Assembly: GCA_017940105.1 (NCBI GenBank)
Contig: JAGAZG010000050.1
Span: forward strand, 1-15,107
DNA: 15,107 nt
DNA from: Mailhella sp.
Lineage (GTDB): Bacteria > Desulfobacterota > Desulfovibrionia > Desulfovibrionales > Desulfovibrionaceae
Direction: 5' to 3'
Part shown: positions 1 to 6,759 of the stretch, piece after piece
Numbering within the stretch: position 1 is the stretch's first letter
Layout: each line of letters starts with the position of its first letter
Position numbers and translations under genes: made by a program
Notes under the pieces: generated by a model
What the model was told of the DNA's origin: nothing
What the model saw: only the letters and a program-made list of their open reading frames with translations
Database searches by the model: none

Positions 1-317
1 ACCGCAGAAAGCATATCGCCGTTGACCTGCTTGTCAGCCGGCTGCACGGCGTGGCGCGGCGCACTGTGGACATAGCGGCCAACCTGCTGAGCCTTTGCGC
101 GCTCAGCCTTCTTCTGTTTGGCGGCTGGCGCATCGTTGAGCTTACTTATGACATCAATTCCGTGGCTACCAATGTGAACATGGCCATCATCAATTGCACG
201 CTGCCCATCATGGCCTTTGCCACCATTGTGCTTACGCTGAAAGACCTGGTAAGGTTGCTGAAAGCGCCGGTTTCTTCCGGAGCTGGCCTGACCAGGGCAG
301 AAGGAGCGGAGGAATAG
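1..317 (+). CDS. dctQ: TRAP transporter small permease (DctQ family), 5' truncated
   Basis: This is the C-terminal part of the small membrane subunit of a TRAP transporter, which works with the large permease DctM and a periplasmic binding protein to import organic anions using the sodium or proton gradient. The reading frame is open from base 3, so the gene starts before the window; the ATG at 51 is internal. The first visible residues (RKHIAVDLLVSRL) fit the conserved region that follows the second helix in DctQ proteins. Two hydrophobic segments follow: around bases 78-150 (NLLSLCALSLLLFGGW) and 165-250 (MAIINCTLPIMAFATIVL). The tail is charged. The stop at 315-317 lies one base before the dctM start, so the two are translationally coupled. 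The substrate cannot be read from this fragment. Confidence 0.88.
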   Translation, partial: RRKHIAVDLLVSRLHGVARRTVDIAANLLSLCALSLLLFGGWRIVELTYDINSVATNVNMAIINCTLPIMAFATIVLTLKDLVRLLKAPVSSGAGLTRAEGAEE

Positions 318-318
318 C

Positions 319-1599
319 ATGGAATTATTCATTTTTATCGGATCGCTCTTCCTTTTCCTGTTCCTCGGCGTACCCATCTGGCAGGTGCTGGTGCTTTGTT
401 CTGCCGTTCTCATGATACACAGCGGCATAGGCATTGATCCGCTCATCATTCCCCAGGCCATGCTAGACGGCTCTGACAACTATGCGCTGATGGCCATACC
501 GTTTTTCATTTTTGCCGGCGAGATCATGTCTGCCGGCGGTCTTTCTGTGCGCGTGGTGCGGCTTGCCCAGCTTCTGGTGGGCAGAATCCGCGGCGGCCTA
601 GGGTATGCGGCCATTTTTGCATCCATCATTTTTGCCGGGCTCATGGGGTCGTCCGTGGGTGAGGCAGCCGCTCTCGGCGGTCTGCTGCTGCCCATGATGA
701 AAAAGGTCGGGTATAATCCCGGCCGTGCCGGAGCCGTTATTTCTGCCGGAGCCGTGCTCGGCCCCATTATTCCGCCGTCCACCAATTTTATCATTCTTGG
801 CGTTACCGTTGGCCTTTCCGTCACCAAGCTGTTCATGATAGGCCTTGTGCCAGGCATACTTCTTGGCCTTGCCCTCATGGTGCTCTGGTACGTCATTGTG
901 CGCGTGGATGGATACGATGATCACATAACATTTACGCGCGAACAGGCAAAGGCCATTGTCATCGATTCCTGGCCGGCCTTTCTCATGCCTGTGCTGCTTC
1001 TGGGCGGGATCCGCTTCGGCGTTTTCACGCCGACAGAGGGCGGCGCATTCGCAGCCATTTATGCCATTGTCGTCTGTCTTTTTTACTACAGGGAGCTTTC
1101 TTTCCGCGAACTTTTGGAAGTCAGCGCCAATTCAGCCCGCACCACGGCGGTGGTCATGCTGGTCGTGGCAGCCGCTTCTGCCGTAGGCTGGTTCATTACG
1201 TCCGCGCAGATACCGCAGCAGGTGGTTTCGCTCTTCCAGCCGCTCATCGACAAGCCTATCGTGCTGCTGCTGGCGCTCAACGCCTTTTTGTTTATTGCCG
1301 GCATGGTCATGGATCTCACGCCCAACATTCTTATTTTTGCCCCGGTGTTCTTTCCGCTGGTCAAGCAGGCAGGAATCGATCCCTATCAGTTCGGCCTGCT
1401 TTTTGTGCTCAACCTGGGCATCGGCGTCATCACCCCTCCGGTGGGCACCATACTCTATGTCATCTGCGGTATTGGCAATATCCAGATATCGCTTCTGATA
1501 CGCAAGCTCATTCCCTTTATCCTTGCCGAAATTCTGGTGCTCATACTGCTTTTGCTGTTCCCGCCGCTTTCGCTGGTCCCCATGAAAATGCTTGTGTGA
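319..1599 (+). CDS. dctM: TRAP transporter large permease (DctM family)
   Basis: This 426-residue protein is the full length expected for DctM, the channel-forming subunit of TRAP transporters in the inner membrane. It is hydrophobic throughout, with about a dozen membrane segments. Family features include an N-terminal GVPIWQVL stretch, FIFAGEIMSAGGL near residue 66, the glycine-rich GLMGSSVGEAAALGGLLLP region near 110-128, GPIIPPSTNFIILGV near 149-163, and the C-terminal ITPPVGTILYVICG near 373-386. The two PP-containing loops are the pseudo-symmetric hairpins typical of this ion transporter superfamily. The start is supported by a purine-rich site (AAGGAGCGGAGG, bases 301-312) and by the one-base gap after dctQ. 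The binding-protein gene is probably upstream, outside the window. A terminator follows directly. The substrate is unknown; a C4-dicarboxylate, sugar acid or sulfonate are all possible. Confidence 0.95.
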   Translation: MELFIFIGSLFLFLFLGVPIWQVLVLCSAVLMIHSGIGIDPLIIPQAMLDGSDNYALMAIPFFIFAGEIMSAGGLSVRVVRLAQLLVGRIRGGLGYAAIFASIIFAGLMGSSVGEAAALGGLLLPMMKKVGYNPGRAGAVISAGAVLGPIIPPSTNFIILGVTVGLSVTKLFMIGLVPGILLGLALMVLWYVIVRVDGYDDHITFTREQAKAIVIDSWPAFLMPVLLLGGIRFGVFTPTEGGAFAAIYAIVVCLFYYRELSFRELLEVSANSARTTAVVMLVVAAASAVGWFITSAQIPQQVVSLFQPLIDKPIVLLLALNAFLFIAGMVMDLTPNILIFAPVFFPLVKQAGIDPYQFGLLFVLNLGIGVITPPVGTILYVICGIGNIQISLLIRKLIPFILAEILVLILLLLFPPLSLVPMKMLV

Positions 1600-1621
1600 C
1601 CAGGCATTGGTTTTGATGCAG

Positions 1622-1654
1622 ACTCCCGGACGGCATTGCCTTCGGGAGTTTTTT
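1622..1654 (+). terminator. Intrinsic terminator of the TRAP operon
   Basis: ACTCCCG (1622-1628) pairs with CGGGAGT (1643-1649) around a 14-base loop that can pair a little further inside. A run of six T follows at once (1649-1654). It lies 22 bases after the dctM stop, in the right place to end the operon. Confidence 0.85.
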
Positions 1655-1683
1655 ATGGGCTTGTTTATGCGCTCTTTTCATGA

Positions 1684-1875
1684 GAACGCTTTCAAGAAGT
1701 ATTGAGTCTTCTCTCTGCACTGTACAAACGCATATGCCCTTGGGCCAGCCATTTCGTTTACCGCCGGTAGTGAATGGGCTGCGCGTCCCTGAAGGAAGCA
1801 GCTTCGCCGTAGAGATGAAAAAGTCCCGCCCCTCAAGAAGCGCTTTGCAGATCGTATGTGCCGCGCAAAGCGTTC
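1684..1875 (+). repeat. Structured intergenic element, copy A
   Basis: A stretch of about 190 bp bounded by the 9-bp inverted repeat GAACGCTTT (1684-1692) and AAAGCGTTC (1867-1875). It is related to the element at 5449-5668. Shared blocks are CAAGAAGTATTGAG (1693-1706; CAAGAAATATTGAG in copy B), the core 1747-1783 (about 33 of 37 positions match, allowing short gaps), and CCCTGAAGGAAGCAGCTTC (1787-1805). Inside are further potential stems: CAGCC and ATT against AAT and GGGCTG across the core, GAAGC/GCTTC at 1795-1805, and CGCTTTGC (1841-1848) with GCAAAGCG (1865-1872). No convincing protein is encoded. It could be a small non-autonomous mobile element or a structured RNA. The shared ancestry with copy B is seen directly; the function is unknown. 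Confidence 0.6.
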
Positions 1876-1951
1876 AGCTTTTCCCGGCTGCAAAAAGATA
1901 TGGTCGTGACTCCTGGTGTCTTGTTCTGCAGAGATGCGTGCAACTTTACCC

Positions 1952-1980
1952 TTGGCATCGGCGTTATCCTGTTTTATCAT
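1952..1980 (+). promoter_or_regulatory. Sigma70-type promoter for the exported-protein pair
   Basis: TTGGCA (1952-1957) and TATCAT (1975-1980) are separated by exactly 17 bases, each matching consensus at five of six positions. Transcription would start near 1987, giving a leader of about 40 bases before the ATG at 2029. It lies downstream of both the TRAP terminator and the intergenic element. Confidence 0.65.
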
Positions 1981-2028
1981 GACGCCAAAGATATTAACAA
2001 TCAGCCGCAACGGCGGCAGGAGTTCATC

Positions 2029-3339
2029 ATGAAGCATCTGACCTTTGCATGGCTTTTGACTATATCGCTTTTTGCAGCTCCTGCATTCGCAGTCAACGCG
2101 CCCTCTGACGAAGTGAACAAGGCGTCCATTTTCCTCAGGGATTTCGAAAAGGAAGTCGAGCGTGCCCAGGGCGCCGATGCGGGCCGCTACTTCAACAAGC
2201 AGGAGACTCTCAGCCGCGTCAAGCGCCTTTCGCAGGAGTACCCGGACGACCCTAAGGTGCAGGAACTGGTGAGGCGGACCAGCATAGTCCTCATGAAGAG
2301 CAAGGGCGGCTACATGGAGATCACCCCCGCCATGACCGCCTACAAGCGCAACGAGGCCGAGCTGCGCGAACGCTTTAAGTCGCTCAACCAGTCTGCTTGG
2401 GAAGATCAGCTCAGGCAGAAAACTCCCATCACCAAGGTTTTTCCAACGCCTGTGCCTGAAGAAGTGGACGTGCGCGACTACCTGGAGAAGTATGTGCTGC
2501 TTGAGGACGTGCGCTACCCGGCCAATCAGTTTGTGGGCGCCACAGGAGAATACATCTATGTGGGCAAGCCTTCGTCCGGATACTATTTTGTCTCCATGCA
2601 GGGGCGGCACTGGTCCGGCCCCTACGAGGCCATACGCCGCTATCGCAGCATGGTGGACGCCAGCCTTGGCGACAACCTTAAATTTAAAATCCTCGGCAAG
2701 ATCACCGGCCTTGTCATGGAATCGCCCGACGCCTCCGAAGACAAGCGCAGCCCAGAGGCCTGGGGCTGGATCGTCACGCCCGAAATGCTTTATACCGGCG
2801 ACCGCGTGCTGGCCATGTACGATGCCCAAAACGAAAATTCCGGATACTTTTTCGGCGAAGACCAGGTTGAAAAGATCAAGGACGCCTGGTACACTATCAA
2901 GTCCGTGCCCGACAACGTGGATCCCAAGCGCCTGATGGAAATTTTCGCCACCGCCATCAAGGAAAAGAACTACAAGCTCTACCTAGAATGCATCAACCCC
3001 GTGCGCGGCGACGGCGACGTGGGCAGGTCGCTTATGCGCTACCACTGGGACCTGCATCAGGCGCGCTACCAGAACGAATATGTGCAGGCCGTGTTTGACG
3101 AGCCCAAGATCACCGTGCTCAAGGGCTTTGACGACGACAATGACCTGGAAGGCTACTTTCTCGACGCCGGCCAGCGCGAACAGCTGAAAAAGATGGCCGG
3201 CGAGCGCGAGGAAATGGCCATTGTCATGAGCCGCGCCTATGAGGAAAACGGCAAGCAGCGCGGCTCAAAGAACCGCCATGAGCTGATCCGCAAGGGCAAC
3301 GGCCGCTGGTACGTGAACACTTATGACGTGCGCTTTTAG
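2029..3339 (+). CDS. Sec-exported protein of unknown function with possible NTF2-like C-terminal region
   Basis: I do not recognise this 436-residue protein. The frame is open further upstream (an ATG at 1858), but the ATG at 2029 is chosen: it follows GGCAGGAG (2014-2021) and begins a clear signal peptide, MKHLTFAWLLTISLFAAP, with likely cleavage after AFA (residue 21). The mature protein is soluble-looking, charged and rich in aromatic residues. Residues about 25-145 look helical. About 148-290 look beta-rich, with many Tyr, Trp and Gly. Residues from about 302 on (LMEIFATAIKEKNYKLYLEC ... GNGRWYVNTYDVRF) have the helix-then-sheet pattern of NTF2-like or DUF4878-type domains; that is inference. 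It heads a two-gene operon, 15 bases before the next exported protein, so both probably act in the periplasm. Confidence 0.8.
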   Translation: MKHLTFAWLLTISLFAAPAFAVNAPSDEVNKASIFLRDFEKEVERAQGADAGRYFNKQETLSRVKRLSQEYPDDPKVQELVRRTSIVLMKSKGGYMEITPAMTAYKRNEAELRERFKSLNQSAWEDQLRQKTPITKVFPTPVPEEVDVRDYLEKYVLLEDVRYPANQFVGATGEYIYVGKPSSGYYFVSMQGRHWSGPYEAIRRYRSMVDASLGDNLKFKILGKITGLVMESPDASEDKRSPEAWGWIVTPEMLYTGDRVLAMYDAQNENSGYFFGEDQVEKIKDAWYTIKSVPDNVDPKRLMEIFATAIKEKNYKLYLECINPVRGDGDVGRSLMRYHWDLHQARYQNEYVQAVFDEPKITVLKGFDDDNDLEGYFLDAGQREQLKKMAGEREEMAIVMSRAYEENGKQRGSKNRHELIRKGNGRWYVNTYDVRF

Positions 3340-3354
3340 CAAAGGGAGGATGAC

Positions 3355-4524
3355 ATGAACGCAATGCGATATCTGTCCGCGCTTTTGATCGCCGGCTGCG
3401 CCATGGCCGCCCTGCCCGGCGCTACCCTTGCCGATGGCGTAAGCAATGACCCCCGTAATGTTTTGCTGTTTGACAATGTCGTACCGGCGAGCGGTAGGGA
3501 TTATGCCCAGAAGAAAATGAACGCCTTTGCCAAGGCATATAATGAGGTCTCGGGCTGTCTTGCAGACAAGCTGCCGAAAGAAGGCGAAACCTTTGCATTC
3601 CTGCCGGACATCATGTATAAATGCGAGCCGCAGCTGGCCGAATTCGAGCAGGCGAGCATCGATATGGACAAGATGCCGGAGGGGCTCCCCTGGCACAGCA
3701 GCCAGGAGCAAAAGAGCGCTTTGGCACAGGGCGCGCTCGTCGACAGCATGCACAAGTCCCTGGCCAGGCTGTTCAACTTTCTGATACGGGGGCTCGGCAG
3801 GGATAACAGCGCCCGCGTGGCAATGTTTGCCTATGACCGGCTTTTGTACTGGCACAAGGAGAAAGGAGACGCATACAGAAAGAAGCTGATCGCGATGAGC
3901 AAGCTGATGGATGACTACATCAGGTATAAATCGCAGGGCAGGATGGTGGACGGGCATTTTGAATGCAGTTCCAGCGCCATGAAAGGCATGCAAAGCGCTG
4001 TTAAAAAGCTGGCCAATTATTTTGACTACAACGTCGACAAAAAGACGCTGCGCGGCATGAGAGACGGCATTTTTTTGTATGACCTGGACAAGCACAGCAT
4101 GGGCTACGCACAGAACATCAAGAAAAGCCTGAGCCTGGTCAAGGCGGCGCGCGGCCTCGCGGAAGTGGATTTCAAGAATTTCTGGGCAAAGGCGGCCCCG
4201 GTCCAGAAGCTGGACAAAAACGCCCTGTTCTACCCCATGTCAGCCCTGCCGAACGTTGTGAGCAAACTCGAGTCCAGGGTGATGTACGCGCTCGACAGGG
4301 TCCTTGCAGGCATGCAGGAGCTGGCCGACGGAGCCAGTCCCGAGGGCAAGCTTTTGTCGCAGCAGTTTCTGGAAAAGGAAACCCGGTTCCCAGTCAGTTC
4401 CGACGGCAGCTTCATCAGGTCCATCCGCATGTCCTGCGCCCAGAACCTGCTCAATACCGTGGACAAGAAAGGCAGGGAAATAAAGCATTCCACTCACGGA
4501 GGCAAATTTTTCCTTGATTTTTAG
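3355..4524 (+). CDS. Sec-exported helical protein of unknown function
   Basis: I do not recognise this 389-residue protein. It starts behind a strong site, AAAGGGAGG (3340-3348), 15 bases after the previous stop, so the two genes form an operon. The N-terminus MNAMRYLSALLIAGCAMAAL is a signal peptide. Cleavage is most likely after TLA at residue 26, although IAGC at 12-15 could be read as a poor lipobox. The mature part is mostly helical, rich in Lys, Met and Ala, with four scattered Cys (in SGCLADK, YKCEPQL, FECSSS and MSCAQN) that could form disulfides outside the cytoplasm. No catalytic motif was seen. The middle to C-terminal section weakly resembles the minus-strand protein at 11793-12929. 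No T-rich terminator follows, only a T-less hairpin at 4540-4588. Confidence 0.78.
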   Translation: MNAMRYLSALLIAGCAMAALPGATLADGVSNDPRNVLLFDNVVPASGRDYAQKKMNAFAKAYNEVSGCLADKLPKEGETFAFLPDIMYKCEPQLAEFEQASIDMDKMPEGLPWHSSQEQKSALAQGALVDSMHKSLARLFNFLIRGLGRDNSARVAMFAYDRLLYWHKEKGDAYRKKLIAMSKLMDDYIRYKSQGRMVDGHFECSSSAMKGMQSAVKKLANYFDYNVDKKTLRGMRDGIFLYDLDKHSMGYAQNIKKSLSLVKAARGLAEVDFKNFWAKAAPVQKLDKNALFYPMSALPNVVSKLESRVMYALDRVLAGMQELADGASPEGKLLSQQFLEKETRFPVSSDGSFIRSIRMSCAQNLLNTVDKKGREIKHSTHGGKFFLDF

Positions 4525-4539
4525 GTATGCAGTCTTTCA

Positions 4540-4588
4540 TGCCTTGTGGCGGCGCGACTGTATAGCTGGCTTGAGTCGTGGCAAGGCA
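4540..4588 (+). other. Two-part hairpin after the exported-protein operon
   Basis: TGCCTTG (4540-4546) pairs with CAAGGCA (4582-4588), and inside it CGACT (4555-4559) pairs with AGTCG (4574-4578), with an asymmetric internal loop. It begins 16 bases after the stop codon. No T run follows, so it is not a standard intrinsic terminator. It could protect or process the 3' end, or act with Rho. Confidence 0.4.
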
Positions 4589-4633
4589 GAACGAAATTTA
4601 GCAATGAAGCATCCGCGCTGCCAGATGTTTTTT

Positions 4634-4662
4634 TTGACAGGCAATCTGCCGTTTTCTGCTTA
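4634..4662 (+). promoter_or_regulatory. Candidate promoter of the GntR gene
   Basis: A perfect TTGACA (4634-4639), preceded by a T run, is followed 17 bases later by TGCTTA (4657-4662), a weak -10 box. A small inverted repeat, GCAAAA (4676-4681) with TTTTGC (4686-4691), lies between it and the GntR start and could be a control site. The rest of 4589-4726 shows nothing else clear. Confidence 0.35.
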
Positions 4663-4726
4663 CCTGCGGGGTATTGCAAAACGATTTTTGCCCTGCTTTG
4701 ATGTTTGAAACACAGGGATTCAGAAA

Positions 4727-5377
4727 ATGGAATTTAAAAAGGTCACATACAGCTCCCAGGCTGCGGAGTACATTCGTGAACTTATACGGGCGGGGCGCAT
4801 ACAGCCTGGACAGCCCGTCCGTGAAAGCATGATATCTGACGAGCTTGGCATAAGCCGGGCGCCGATAAGAGAAGCTCTGCTGCTCCTTGCCGAACAGGGG
4901 CTTGTCTGCTCAGAGCCTCATAAGGGCAAATATGTCCGCTCTATGAGCGCGGGCGAAATTTATGACAGCTACATGGTCGCCGGCATACTTGAAGGGGCCG
5001 GCGTCGCCCAGGCTGTTTTGCAGTGGGGACAGAAAGAAAAGTCGGGGTTTGCAGGCGCTGAGGAAATCGTCACAAGAATACAGCCTGATGCGGATCCTGA
5101 CATGCTGGCCGCCATTGATGAAAAATTTCATATGACGCTGCTTTCGGCATGCCCGAATGCCCGCCTTGTTTCCCTGGCGAGAACATCTTGCGCTTCCATT
5201 GCCAAGTTTCTTTATTACCGCGACTGGATACAGCTGTTTACGCCGCGGCAATACCGCCAGCGTCACCTGCTGGTCGCTCAGGCCGTGCGTTCAGGAGATC
5301 CCGTGCTTATAGAAAAGACAATCCGCCTGCATTATGAAGAAACTGGGCGGCTTCTTTCGCAGGCAGTCTGCCTCTGA
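4727..5377 (+). CDS. GntR-family regulator, FadR/FCD subfamily
   Basis: A 216-residue transcription factor of normal length for FCD-type GntR proteins. Residues about 8-70 form the winged helix-turn-helix: AAEYIRELIRAGRIQPGQPV, then SDELGISRAPIREALLLLAE (recognition region), then the wing around GLVCSEPHKGKYV. Residues about 76-212 are the helical FCD ligand domain. Its usual metal-binding residues are present as Asp131 and His135 (DEKFH), His180 (RQRH) and His202 (RLHYEE). FCD proteins usually bind carboxylic or amino acids and repress a nearby catabolic operon. The next genes on the same strand are a racemase, a PLP lyase and a carrier, and a palindrome of suitable shape overlaps their promoter, so that operon is the likely target. 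CAGGGATTC just upstream is a modest ribosome site. The ligand is inferred, not seen. Confidence 0.92.
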   Translation: MEFKKVTYSSQAAEYIRELIRAGRIQPGQPVRESMISDELGISRAPIREALLLLAEQGLVCSEPHKGKYVRSMSAGEIYDSYMVAGILEGAGVAQAVLQWGQKEKSGFAGAEEIVTRIQPDADPDMLAAIDEKFHMTLLSACPNARLVSLARTSCASIAKFLYYRDWIQLFTPRQYRQRHLLVAQAVRSGDPVLIEKTIRLHYEETGRLLSQAVCL

Positions 5378-5448
5378 AAACTTGCTTGATGCCGTGATGC
5401 CGCACGCTCCTGTCTGGTCTGCGAGGCTTTTTTACCGTTATTTCCGGT

Positions 5449-5668
5449 CTAGAGCGCACTCAAGAAATATTGAGACTATCGCTCTGGATACACTATACGA
5501 AATCGTAGTCCCCACTCCCAGCCATTTCGTTTAACACCGGAAGTGAATGAGGCCTGCGTGGCCCTGGAAGAAGCGGCTTTACCGCATTAACAATCTGAAC
5601 TAATCATGGATGTCGAGACGGCCTTGACTACGGCAAACCTGTCTCGAGCATTTTTGAGAATGCTCTAG
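5449..5668 (+). repeat. Structured intergenic element, copy B
   Basis: A 220-bp element bounded by CTAGAGC (5449-5455) and GCTCTAG (5662-5668). Read inward from both ends, the termini share CTAGAGC, three variable bases, then CTCAA. It is a diverged relative of 1684-1875; the core 5520-5558 matches 1747-1783. Local hairpins are strong. TCTAGAGCG (5448-5456) pairs with CGCTCTGGA (5480-5488), with CTCAA/TTGAG nested inside. TCGAGAC (5613-5619) pairs with GTCTCGA (5641-5647). GAGCATT (5646-5652) pairs with AATGCTC (5659-5665). There is no open frame of note. It lies 71 bases after the GntR stop, as copy A lies just after the TRAP operon. A six-T run at 5428-5433 between gene and element may serve as a weak terminator. 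Confidence 0.65.
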
Positions 5669-5819
5669 TTTAAGATCTCTGTCTTTATACCGGGATATTT
5701 GCTGCGGCCGATTTGGAAGGAGGCTTTATCATCGCAGACATCAGGTGCACAGGATGAAGGCCTATACATGGCAACTATGATTCGAAAAGCGTTAGGCAGC
5801 AATACTGTGCGCATGATGA
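5669..5819 (+). other. Intergenic stretch with an orphan ribosome site
   Basis: Between element B and the operon promoter there is no convincing gene. A textbook Shine-Dalgarno, AAGGAGG (5717-5723), is followed seven bases later by ATC instead of a start codon, and that frame stops after eight codons (TGA at 5755-5757). A short frame from ATG 5768 to TAA 5842 (24 codons) lacks a good ribosome site and runs into the promoter. This may be the relic of a small gene or leader peptide. Confidence 0.25.
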
Positions 5820-5836
5820 TTGACAAATTTTATTTT

Positions 5837-5868
5837 TTGTAATAATTATAAATTGTCGACAATATAAT
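5837..5868 (+). promoter_or_regulatory. AT-rich promoter of the racemase operon
   Basis: A perfect TATAAT (5863-5868) sits in a very AT-rich tract. The best -35 is TTGTAA (5837-5842) with a long 20-base spacer. An alternative is TTGACA (5820-5825) with AATAAT (5841-5846) at 15 bases. Neither spacing is ideal, which fits a regulated promoter. The leader to the ATG at 5940 would be about 60-90 bases. Confidence 0.45.
5852..5863. promoter_or_regulatory. Palindromic operator, probable GntR site
   Basis: ATTGTCGACAAT is a perfect 12-bp palindrome. It has the TTGT...ACAA form typical of FadR/FCD-type GntR operators, and it ends on the first base of the TATAAT box. Binding there would block RNA polymerase. 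I saw no other copy of this palindrome in the window. The link to the GntR protein at 4727-5377 is inferred from proximity and motif shape. Confidence 0.5.
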
Positions 5869-5939
5869 ATTGATTCCGCACTTGTCATAAGCTGTTTTCA
5901 AGGTTTTGCATTTTTCAGCATGCTGTTTGGAGAAGCCTT

Positions 5940-6746
5940 ATGCTTCAGCGGTTTGACGAACATCAGCCGGTTCCTTTGCCTATAGGAATCATAGGGGGGC
6001 TCGGACCGTACGCCGGCTATGATCTGGTTCGCAAGATTTTTCGCTGGACCTCTGCCAGTACGGACGAAGATCATCTGCCGCTGATGCTTCACTCGTTTCC
6101 CGGCTGGATTCCTGGACGGCCTGCTTTTCTGCTTGGTGAGATAGCGGAAAATCCCGGTGAAGACATTGGCGGAGTTATGGTGCAGCTGGCACGCTGCGGG
6201 GCAAAAGTGCTGGGCATGCCCTGCAATACGGCGCACAGCCCCCGCATTCTTGACACGGCTCTGTCAAGGCTTCGCGCATTCAGCAGCGACGTCCGCTTTA
6301 TTTCTATCATAAGCAGCGCAGTGCGCTGCGTCAGCGCTTTTTTGCCCGGGGGCGGCCGCGTAGGTCTTTTGGGCACGGTGGCTACGCTGCGCACCCGTCT
6401 TTATCAGGATGCCCTGGAAAAAGCCGGGCTTGAACCTGTGGCGCCTGATGACAGCGTATGCGTCCGGGTGCAGCAGGCCATCAGCAGCCCGGAATTTGGC
6501 ATCAAGGCTTTTTCTGACCCAGTTTCTCCGCAGGCGCGCAAAATCCTCCTTGGCGCGGCAAAACATCTTGCGGAGGATAAAAAGGTTTCCGTGTTACTCC
6601 TCGGCTGCACGGAGATACCTGTGGCCATCACGGAAACCTGCCTTTGGGATATTCCTGTCATAGACGCCACCAGCGTTCTTGCCAGGGAACTGATCCGGGC
6701 CAGTTGCCCGGAGCGTCTGAAAGTCCCACGGGACTTTCAAATCTGA
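5940..6746 (+). CDS. Aspartate/glutamate racemase family protein
   Basis: A 268-residue cytosolic enzyme of the cofactor-independent Asp/Glu racemase superfamily, which moves the alpha-proton of an amino acid with two cysteines. Both are present: Cys95 in GMPCNTAH and Cys223 in LLGCTEIP. The N-terminal PIGIIGGLGPYAGYDL (residues 14-29) is the start of the first Rossmann-like half; GGGRVGLLGTVATLRTRLYQ (137-156) opens the second half. The two-Cys layout with NTAH favours an amino-acid racemase over a maleate isomerase or hydantoin racemase. The substrate is not fixed by the sequence; beside a D-cysteine desulfhydrase-like lyase, cysteine or cysteate are candidates as well as aspartate. The start is supported by GGAG at 5929-5932. 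It is the first gene of an operon, 13 bases before the lyase, and an unusual perfect inverted repeat lies in its last codons (6718-6739). Confidence 0.9.
   Translation: MLQRFDEHQPVPLPIGIIGGLGPYAGYDLVRKIFRWTSASTDEDHLPLMLHSFPGWIPGRPAFLLGEIAENPGEDIGGVMVQLARCGAKVLGMPCNTAHSPRILDTALSRLRAFSSDVRFISIISSAVRCVSAFLPGGGRVGLLGTVATLRTRLYQDALEKAGLEPVAPDDSVCVRVQQAISSPEFGIKAFSDPVSPQARKILLGAAKHLAEDKKVSVLLLGCTEIPVAITETCLWDIPVIDATSVLARELIRASCPERLKVPRDFQI
6718..6739 (+). other. Perfect inverted repeat at the racemase-lyase junction
   Basis: TGAAAGTCCC (6718-6727) is followed after two bases by its exact complement GGGACTTTCA (6730-6739). As RNA this gives a nine-pair stem with a four-base loop. It lies in the last codons of the racemase, just before its stop and the lyase ribosome site GAGGTG (6749-6754). 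No T run follows, so a role in mRNA processing or in setting the relative expression of the two genes is more likely than termination. Confidence 0.45.
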
Positions 6747-6759
6747 CAGAGGTGTTCGT

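Noticed and set aside
1952..1968. Sigma54 promoter around TTGGCATCGGCGTTAT
   Set aside because: The GC element required about ten bases after GG is missing, while the sigma70 boxes fit at 17-base spacing.
1858..2028. In-frame upstream extension of the exported protein at 2029
   Set aside because: It would put 57 non-signal residues before a clear signal peptide and start inside the intergenic element, upstream of the promoter at 1952-1980.
1678..2829. 383-residue open frame on the minus strand
   Set aside because: It is antisense to the exported-protein gene with its signal peptide and good ribosome site, has shadow-like composition, and has no recognisable domain.
3388..3399. Lipoprotein lipobox (IAGC) in the exported protein at 3355
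   Set aside because: The hydrophobic stretch before the Cys is very short and position -3 is Ile; a normal signal peptidase site follows at residue 26. It remains possible but is not preferred.
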